This document shows positions 27,859 through 33,851 of a stretch of 33,851 nt of DNA, one piece after another. The notes beneath the pieces are model-generated. The model was not told where the DNA came from. It was given only the letters and a program-made list of their open reading frames with translations, and made no database searches. Every line of letters starts with the position of its first letter. The first letter of the stretch is position 1. Both the position numbers and the translations under genes were made by a program. Source of the DNA: Candidatus Peregrinibacteria bacterium. GTDB lineage: Bacteria; Patescibacteriota; Gracilibacteria; UBA1369; 2-02-FULL-48-14. The DNA is taken from contig JABHVW010000003.1 in assembly GCA_018658105.1 (NCBI GenBank), positions 1 through 33,851 on the forward strand. The letters are read 5' to 3'.

Positions 27859-29031
27859 TTATTCAGAGTCTATAATAGGGCATGAAAGGCGAACAAATGA
27901 AAGCTCTGACACATTAGCACCAGCAGTATTTTTTACCTTTACACCATTTTCAAACGAACACCCAGGCTTATTTAAATATCCTGCATTTTTATCAAGAAAT
28001 TTCTCTACATCAGTAATTGCCTTACCATCTTTCAATCTACCACTAACATTTAATGTAATCGTTGCTTCATCATTTTCAACTTCATATTCTGCCTCTACAT
28101 CTAAGCCAATTGCTTGCAAACCTTGTTGGACAGACTCACCCGCTGAGATCAAATAACGCTCAGCCTGATTTGGAGTATATGCACAAGTTACCGTCAAACC
28201 TTTAATACGTTGATACTCAAGACTTGGAATAGCTTCACGCTTAGCTGCCAAAAGAGCCAACGCCTCAGAGTCAGTTACTTCATCAGGTGAAGACGAAACC
28301 GAAGAATCAAAAGCAATCGCAACAAGTCTTACAACAACTTGTCCACGTTCTTCTTCAGTTAATTGAGGATCAACATCCAATAGATACCCATCAATCTCTT
28401 TTAAGAGCTCAGGTGATGCTAAATCCACCTTTGCCTTCTCAATAAAAGAAAGCTTTTTAGGTAAATACATATTCTCTACAGCCTCATATGCAGCTAAAGA
28501 CATATTTGCTGCCTCAGCCTTTTGTGCAGAATTTTTTGGCACAACAACCGCTTTTTCGGCTTCCTCTTCTTCTAGCTCAACACGACCTTTAACCTTTACC
28601 TCACTTACTCCTCCAGCATCTTTAGTAACAAGATCAACTGCGCATGATTTAGGAAGATCCAAAGCATTAACAGCAATCTGTACTTTTTCAGTTTGATCAA
28701 GAGCCCAGTCCTCACCAGTAACTTTTAAATCAACCGTTTGAACAGTCCCTGCAAAAACACCAGTCCCAAATTTTTCCTCAGCAGTAAGGTGAAAATCTTC
28801 TAATAGACCATCCACCTCCAACAAAACACCTTCAGTCATTTGTCGAACATTATATTTAGCATCCCCATCAATAGTAGGTTCAATGTCCACATCTAATGCT
28901 TTTTCTGTTTGAGATGCCCTGTCAGGAGCAGCAGAAACTACCTCTTGCGACTCAGCAGCATCGGTCTTCATAGCACCAACAAGACCTAAACCAACTAAGG
29001 CACCCGTCATAAATCTGTCTATATTTCCCAT
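27859..29031 (-). CDS. Secreted acidic hypothetical protein
   Basis: The protein has 390 residues. The N-terminus (NIDRFMTGALVGLGLVGAMK, then TDAAES) looks like a signal peptide, so the protein is probably exported. The mature part is acidic and appears to alternate beta-rich segments (VKVKGRVELEEEE, ATITLNVSGRLKDGK) with helical ones (LSLAAYEAVENMYLP-like). Four cysteines are spread along it (KSCAVD, VTCAYT, PGCSFE, LSCPII) and could form disulfides. I do not recognise the family. It lies on the same strand as 23S, with no terminator before the 23S promoter, so read-through into the rRNA leader is possible. Confidence 0.75.
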   Translation of the reverse strand: MGNIDRFMTGALVGLGLVGAMKTDAAESQEVVSAAPDRASQTEKALDVDIEPTIDGDAKYNVRQMTEGVLLEVDGLLEDFHLTAEEKFGTGVFAGTVQTVDLKVTGEDWALDQTEKVQIAVNALDLPKSCAVDLVTKDAGGVSEVKVKGRVELEEEEAEKAVVVPKNSAQKAEAANMSLAAYEAVENMYLPKKLSFIEKAKVDLASPELLKEIDGYLLDVDPQLTEEERGQVVVRLVAIAFDSSVSSSPDEVTDSEALALLAAKREAIPSLEYQRIKGLTVTCAYTPNQAERYLISAGESVQQGLQAIGLDVEAEYEVENDEATITLNVSGRLKDGKAITDVEKFLDKNAGYLNKPGCSFENGVKVKNTAGANVSELSFVRLSCPIIDSE

Positions 29032-29060
29032 AATATTAATTTATTATTTAAAGAGCAGAA

Positions 29061-29089
29061 TTTAAACACATTCTGCGGGGGTCAGTCAA
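29061..29089 (-). promoter_or_regulatory. Possible promoter of the secreted-protein gene
   Basis: On the minus strand TTGACT (29089-29084) and TTTAAA (29066-29061) are 17 bases apart, about 25 bases before the inferred transcription start of the gene at 29031. Confidence 0.35.
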
Positions 29090-29111
29090 GTCAATTGTAG
29101 CGGACAAATCC

Positions 29112-29381
29112 CTATAATAGGGCTCCAAATGTATTCAAAAGGAAGCTTTGTAAGGTTCCAAGTGACCACATCAAACCGAAAATAAAAAATCCAACACCTA
29201 ATATAATATAGAAAGTCCACGTACCGCCTGGCCCCAAATATCGCTCTGCAAAACCAATATTGCCCGTAAAATCTTTTATCTTGGGTCTAAAGATGAGGAT
29301 TAGCATCCCCAACAGCATCATTAATAGTCCTTGAAAAACTTGCATATAAAGATTTTGCCACAATAAGCTTGATTTTTCCAT
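29112..29381 (-). CDS. Small two-helix membrane protein
   Basis: Eighty-nine residues with two predicted membrane helices at about 13-31 (MQVFQGLLMMLLGMLILIF) and 55-80 (TFYIILGVGFFIFGLMW). A short loop with KIKDFTGNIGFAERYLGPGG connects them. The central FAERYLGPGGT motif is distinctive but I cannot name the family. An alternative start at the second methionine (13th codon) would leave both helices intact. The gene ends about 80 bases before the secreted-protein gene on the same strand and is divergent from tRNA-Ala. Confidence 0.7.
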   Translation of the reverse strand: MEKSSLLWQNLYMQVFQGLLMMLLGMLILIFRPKIKDFTGNIGFAERYLGPGGTWTFYIILGVGFFIFGLMWSLGTLQSFLLNTFGALL

Positions 29382-29397
29382 ACAAGCTCGGTACCTT
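29369..29397 (+). promoter_or_regulatory. Possible promoter of the tRNA-Ala/tRNA-Ile unit
   Basis: TTGATT (29369-29374), a 17-base spacer and TACCTT (29392-29397), about 16 bases before tRNA-Ala. The -10 box is poor. Confidence 0.3.
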
Positions 29398-29413
29398 TTT
29401 CAAGCAATTAAAT

Positions 29414-29490
29414 GGGGACTTAGCTCAGTTGGCTAGAGCGCCTGCCTTGCACGCAGGAGGTCAAGGGTTCGACTCCCTTAGTCTCCACCA
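29414..29490 (+). tRNA. tRNA-Ala (TGC)
   Basis: This 77-base cloverleaf has acceptor GGGGACT paired with AGTCTCC, including the G3-U70 identity pair of alanine tRNAs, and an encoded CCA. The anticodon loop cttgcac gives TGC. Confidence 0.97.
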
Positions 29491-29564
29491 TTTAGACACG
29501 ACGGCTTTAAAAGCCTACTCGTGTCCGCGAGGACCATTCAGCCAAACGGCTGACAATCACTCCC
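29491..29564 (+). other. Hairpin string between tRNA-Ala and tRNA-Ile
   Basis: The 74-base spacer holds successive inverted repeats: acacga/tcgtgt enclosing ggctt/aagcc, then gtcc-gcga-ggac (a GNRA-type loop), then cagcc-aaac-ggctg. It resembles the hairpin strings after tRNA-Val and tRNA-Leu in style but not in sequence. It may guide precursor processing. Confidence 0.5.
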
Positions 29565-29641
29565 GGGCGATTAGCTCAGCTGGTTAGAGCGCGACACTGA
29601 TAATGTCGAGGTCGGAGGTTCAAGTCCTCCATCGCCCACCA
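29565..29641 (+). tRNA. tRNA-Ile (GAT)
   Basis: This 77-base cloverleaf has acceptor GGGCGAT paired with ATCGCCC and an encoded CCA. The anticodon loop ctgataa gives GAT. With tRNA-Ala it is the pair that usually lies in the 16S-23S spacer, but here both are on the strand opposite the rRNA genes. Confidence 0.97.
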
Positions 29642-29653
29642 TTTTAAAGTTCC

Positions 29654-30379
29654 ATGCCGAACCTAGAAACAATTTGGCACAAACACAAAGCAATATTTTT
29701 TAGAATTTATTTTGCTATTTTTGTATTTTTAATTCATCCGAAACTTTACCAAGCAGCCGTAGAACCTTTTTACCAAGGTGAATCAAACATATTCATAGGC
29801 TCCATAGTTCTATCAATTTTTGTAATTGAATTCTTAGGAGTAAAACTTCAAAGCAAATATTTCAGAAATGACAGATACCTGTGTTCAAAAGAAAATGAGC
29901 TCTACAAATACCTCATCGGCTTCATTGGCTTCACAAGAATCATTCTAGCCCTCACACCCCTCTTGTTTATTCGAGGCGACCTATCTGTAATCATTTTATT
30001 TCTCCTTTTAGCAAAAGACCATTTTGTTCTCGATGCCCTAATGGAAATGCCAAACAATATGAGAAAAAAATGGGAATCAAAATATTTAAAGTGGGAAATT
30101 CTCGGCGAGCTCTGCCTGTGGATTAGCATCAGCATTCTTTACACCCTAAGCTGGGAAGTCATAACACACAACATCACGCCCTTTAGTGGCCTTCAAGGAA
30201 AAGAGCTTTGGCAAGAATTATTCTTCGGACTAATATTATTCCTCGCATTTTTCATTCCAATTCAAGCACAATACATCGCTGAAGACTTCCTAAGAAACAA
30301 AACCCTCAAAAGCTGGATTCTCTGGGCACTATCATTTCTTGGAATCATCGCAATTGGAATGTATCCTTTATTTACATGA
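29654..30379 (+). CDS. Polytopic membrane protein, paralogue A
   Basis: The protein has 241 residues and about six to seven hydrophobic helices, with no signal peptide or catalytic motif I recognise. Landmarks are FFRIYFAIFVFLIHPKLYQA near the start, LLLAKDHFVLDALMEMPNNM in the middle, LWISISILYTLSWEV near 155-170, and PIQAQYIAEDFL near 210. The same pattern recurs in the next gene, so the two are diverged tandem duplicates. Its TGA stop overlaps the ATG of that gene (ATGA at 30376-30379). It starts 12 bases after tRNA-Ile without its own clear promoter, so it may be co-transcribed with the tRNAs. Confidence 0.75.
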   Translation: MPNLETIWHKHKAIFFRIYFAIFVFLIHPKLYQAAVEPFYQGESNIFIGSIVLSIFVIEFLGVKLQSKYFRNDRYLCSKENELYKYLIGFIGFTRIILALTPLLFIRGDLSVIILFLLLAKDHFVLDALMEMPNNMRKKWESKYLKWEILGELCLWISISILYTLSWEVITHNITPFSGLQGKELWQELFFGLILFLAFFIPIQAQYIAEDFLRNKTLKSWILWALSFLGIIAIGMYPLFT

Positions 30380-31086
30380 ATTTTTTCCTACGTTATAACG
30401 GCATATTTCTAAATGCATTTATTGCAATTTTTATTCTATTTTTCAGAAATTGGCTTTTTGAAATTGCATATTCAGTCATGTTCAATCAAGCACAATCTGT
30501 AATTTTTCCAATCATAATCGGCCTAGCAATTATTGCAGACTTATATGGAGTTAACTGGAAATTAAAATTCATAAAAGAAAAAGATAAAACTGGCAGAATA
30601 TATAAATTAGACACATCCCTATTTTTCATTTGGTTCGGCCGTGCAATTCTGCAGATGATCTTGGCCATGTTTATCATCTCTAGCCTTGGCGGAAGTGCAA
30701 CAGATTTAAATGCACTCGGCACAATATTAATTGTAGGTTTAGTAGCTAAAGAATTATATATTTTAGTAAAACTATATGAAATTTTTCAACACAAAGTTGA
30801 TCCAAAAAAGCTCACTAAAAAGAAAGAGTTTCATGCTAATTTAGCTTTATGGTTCAGCATCACTATTTTTTACACTGTAATTTGGGAAACGCTCTTGGCA
30901 AACAGCTCAATAGTAAGCTGGCCAGACTTCATTGCAGGCTTCATACTTTTCTGCATGCTAATCCTCCCAATGCATATGGTTTACCTAATTGAAGATGTGG
31001 TAACCGTAGACACAAACAAAGAAAGAGCCATGTGGATATTTTCATTCATTATCACAGTTTTAGTTGCATTTCTACCTGCAATCTAA
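30376..31086 (+). CDS. Polytopic membrane protein, paralogue B
   Basis: The protein has 236 residues and the same helix layout as the preceding gene product. Matching segments include FLNAFIAIFILFFRNWLFEI near the start, LWFSITIFYTVIWET against LWISISILYTLSWEV, and LPMHMVYLIEDV against IPIQAQYIAEDF. Both genes end shortly after a last helix. Identity is clearly low, so the duplication is old. Function is unknown. The acidic pair near the C-terminus (IEDV, AEDF) and the middle acidic or basic residues are the only conserved polar sites visible to me. The gene is convergent with the next one, leaving 24 bases between stop codons. Confidence 0.75.
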   Translation: MNFFLRYNGIFLNAFIAIFILFFRNWLFEIAYSVMFNQAQSVIFPIIIGLAIIADLYGVNWKLKFIKEKDKTGRIYKLDTSLFFIWFGRAILQMILAMFIISSLGGSATDLNALGTILIVGLVAKELYILVKLYEIFQHKVDPKKLTKKKEFHANLALWFSITIFYTVIWETLLANSSIVSWPDFIAGFILFCMLILPMHMVYLIEDVVTVDTNKERAMWIFSFIITVLVAFLPAI

Positions 31087-31110
31087 ATTCCACACTACAA
31101 AGATATATTT

Positions 31111-31512
31111 CTATAATTCAATATCCGGACAATAAGTATTCCAACGTGTCTCAAGCACGGCTTTTGCTTGTTCCCCTTTAAGAGGACCAGCTTCGCCCAC
31201 CAAAAATATTTCTATACTATCCAAATCAGCATCAAGAATTTCATGACAAATAGATAAGTCCATCAACTCTTGATTCTCATTAATTGCCGTATACGGACTG
31301 TCAGTTGGCACGCCATCAGTAATAAAAATTATTTCATCATCTACAACAATTTTTTCAATCTCTATACTTGAATCAGAAGATCCATTAAGTGAGCGAAGAT
31401 TCCCCCCAAGCCCATCAGAATTTCTCAAAAAGAAAAAGGTCAGAACAAAAACAAGGATGGCAACAGCGAGAAATGTAAGTTTTACTTTTATTTCAGAAAA
31501 GTTAAATTCCAA
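31111..31512 (-). CDS. Single-pass membrane-anchored hypothetical protein
   Basis: The product has 133 residues. It starts at a TTG (31512), since no in-frame ATG precedes the membrane helix. One helix at about 10-29 (VKLTFLAVAILVFVLTFFFL) is followed by an extracytoplasmic acidic region containing two cysteines (SICHEI, NTYCPDIEL) that could form a disulfide. I do not recognise the family. It lies just downstream of the 16S terminator on the same strand, in the spacer between 16S and 23S. Confidence 0.6.
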   Translation of the reverse strand: MEFNFSEIKVKLTFLAVAILVFVLTFFFLRNSDGLGGNLRSLNGSSDSSIEIEKIVVDDEIIFITDGVPTDSPYTAINENQELMDLSICHEILDADLDSIEIFLVGEAGPLKGEQAKAVLETRWNTYCPDIEL

Positions 31513-31521
31513 AAAAGTATA

Positions 31522-31545
31522 ACAAAAACCCCTCTTAATGAGAAG
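31522..31545 (-). terminator. Terminator of the 16S transcript
   Basis: On the minus strand CTTCTC-ATTAA-GAGGGG (with G-T pairs) is followed by TTTTT. It lies directly after the 3' arm of the pre-16S stem (31553-31586), so the 16S transcript ends here and does not reach 23S. Confidence 0.7.
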
Positions 31546-31682
31546 TTAATGATTCTGACAATCCAAACGTAATAGAGAGAAGCCCTGGTTCAGGTGAATA
31601 GTCTCGCGACTATTCGCATCTGTAAAAGATGGTCGACCTGGGATAATTTACACGACCTCTTGCGAGGTCCTAGTGTCTCCCT

Positions 31683-33143
<1,461 letters not shown>

Positions 33144-33300
33144 AACAGAATAAATCTGAAAAAACTAAGTTTTTTTGATACCAGCTCTCGTTGTTCGCAT
33201 CAGAATAAATTCTGACACGAGTTTTGTCTTAAATTAATAAGACTATAGAGAGTGGTTATATAATTTGAATAAAGGTCTGCAAATGCAGACCGGAATATCC

Positions 33301-33333
33301 GGGCACTCTCTACTACGTTTGAATTGTCAAAGA
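33301..33333 (-). other. Pre-16S processing stem, 5' arm (pairs with 31553-31586)
   Basis: The leader segment is complementary over about 30 bases, with a few mismatches and G-T pairs, to the trailer segment tctctctattacgtttggat. This long stalk folds the whole 16S into one loop for RNase III cutting and shows that 16S is processed as its own unit. Confidence 0.8.
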
Positions 33334-33337
33334 TCAC
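33322..33337 (-). promoter_or_regulatory. boxA-like antitermination site in 16S leader
   Basis: The minus strand reads TGATCTTTGACAATTCAA, close to rrn boxA sites (core TCTTTGACAATT). It partly overlaps the 5' arm of the processing stem and matches the site in the separate 23S leader. Confidence 0.6.
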
Positions 33338-33373
33338 ATTGTCTTAGCGGCATTCCGAAAAATGCGCTCCGCC

Positions 33374-33401
33374 ATTCTAGCTGTACAGAACTGGAAGTCA
33401 A
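33374..33401 (-). promoter_or_regulatory. Promoter of 16S rRNA
   Basis: On the minus strand TTGACT (33401-33396), a 16-base spacer and TAGAAT (33379-33374). It lies upstream of boxA and of the processing stem. The 33144-33493 gap holds only this leader and the divergent clpP promoter. Confidence 0.75.
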
Positions 33402-33438
33402 GAGTTTTTTTACAAAAGGCCTACAAAGATAAATATAT

Positions 33439-33467
33439 TCTTCAAAAAGTGCTTAACATGCTATAAT
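33439..33467 (+). promoter_or_regulatory. Promoter of clpP
   Basis: A perfect TATAAT (33462-33467) lies 17 bases after a weak -35 (TCTTCA, 33439-33444). The inferred start is about 20 bases before the ATG at 33494. Confidence 0.6.
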
Positions 33468-33493
33468 CCAGCAGAAATTATTAACCACGCCAA

Positions 33494-33851
33494 ATGAACA
33501 ATTTCTACCAATTTACAAAAAGCGGCCTTTTTACTGGTCAAGTTAGAGACATGAAAAACAATCATGGCCTTTATTCAGGTTTTCAACCCATAGATAACAA
33601 CCTTGTACCTACAGTCATCGAAAAAACACATGCAGGTGAACGTGCATTCGATATTTTTTCTAGACTATTAAAAGACCGTGTAATTTTTATGCACACTCAA
33701 GTTGAGTCTAATATGGCCTCACTGATTGTGGCTCAAATGCTCTTTTTAGAAAATGAAGATCCTAAAAAAGACATAACTCTATATGTAAACTCTCCGGGTG
33801 GACATGTAACTGCTGGTCTCGCAATTTACGACACAATGCAATACACAAAAC
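33494..33851 (+). CDS. clpP: ATP-dependent Clp protease proteolytic subunit, 3' end outside window
   Basis: The first 119 codons of ClpP, the serine peptidase ring that works with ClpX/ClpA-type unfoldases in the cytoplasm. Motifs match the family: [20 protein letters not shown] then [30 protein letters not shown] then [20 protein letters not shown], and MQYTK at the edge. The catalytic serine (in the GQAASM region of the family) lies just beyond the window, so activity cannot be judged. An N-terminal stretch of about 30 residues precedes the usual start. The second ATG at 33551 would give a shorter propeptide-like start. The gene is divergent from 16S. Confidence 0.95.
   Translation, partial: MNNFYQFTKSGLFTGQVRDMKNNHGLYSGFQPIDNNLVPTVIEKTHAGERAFDIFSRLLKDRVIFMHTQVESNMASLIVAQMLFLENEDPKKDITLYVNSPGGHVTAGLAIYDTMQYTK

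Noticed and set aside
29654..30379. Reading UGA as glycine (Gracilibacteria/SR1 code)
   Set aside because: Paralogue A ends with TGA at the position equivalent to the TAA end of paralogue B, so UGA acts as a stop here. This is weak evidence because few genes in the window end in TGA.

Overview
The window looks like part of a streamlined, AT-leaning bacterial chromosome, most likely from the Candidate Phyla Radiation (Patescibacteria). The pointers are a PrgI gene overlapping a TraC-like gene, rRNA genes that are not in one operon, a minimal folate pair (5-formyl-THF cyclo-ligase and glyA), and protein starts without Shine-Dalgarno motifs. UGA seems to be a normal stop (for example at 30379), which argues weakly against the recoded Gracilibacteria/Absconditabacteria. 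A Peregrinibacteria-like lineage is possible, but I cannot place it from this sequence alone.

Layout. 1-5223 (-) is the N-terminal 1741 residues of a giant secreted protein with a SpvB-like domain, FG-GAP repeats and an RHS/YD core. It is cut by the window edge just where the variable tip should begin. 5322-8423 holds a thioredoxin-fold protein, an MgtC/DUF4010 membrane protein, tRNA-Leu and a secreted beta-propeller protein. 8598-11409 is an accessory patch: tRNA-Val, a 19-bp duplication of its 3' end around a string of hairpins, two tiny overlapping ORFs, a zinc-cluster protein and an SF2 helicase with an excisionase-type HTH domain. 11713-16802 has DUF1189, DUF5679, an HtrA-like protease, 5-formyl-THF cyclo-ligase, glyA and an Ala/Lys-rich protein. 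16799-21720 (-) is a tight run lepA, solute-binding lipoprotein, HAMP-SpoIIE phosphatase. 21801-24410 (+) encodes PrgI, a TraC-like protein and a long helical protein.

From 24412 to the right edge the rRNA genes dominate, all on the minus strand: 5S, 23S and, about 4 kb away, 16S. Between 23S and 16S lie five protein genes and tRNA-Ala/tRNA-Ile on the plus strand, so 16S and 23S cannot share a simple transcript. Each rRNA unit has its own -35/-10 promoter, a boxA-like antitermination site, a matched processing stem and a terminator. The 23S leader also carries a terminator-like hairpin between promoter and boxA. clpP begins at the right edge, divergent from 16S.

The points most worth following are the independently equipped split rRNA units, the helicase patch next to the tRNA-Val duplication, the hairpin strings after tRNAs, the SpvB/RHS giant protein, and the lack of Shine-Dalgarno sites despite an intact anti-Shine-Dalgarno in 16S.
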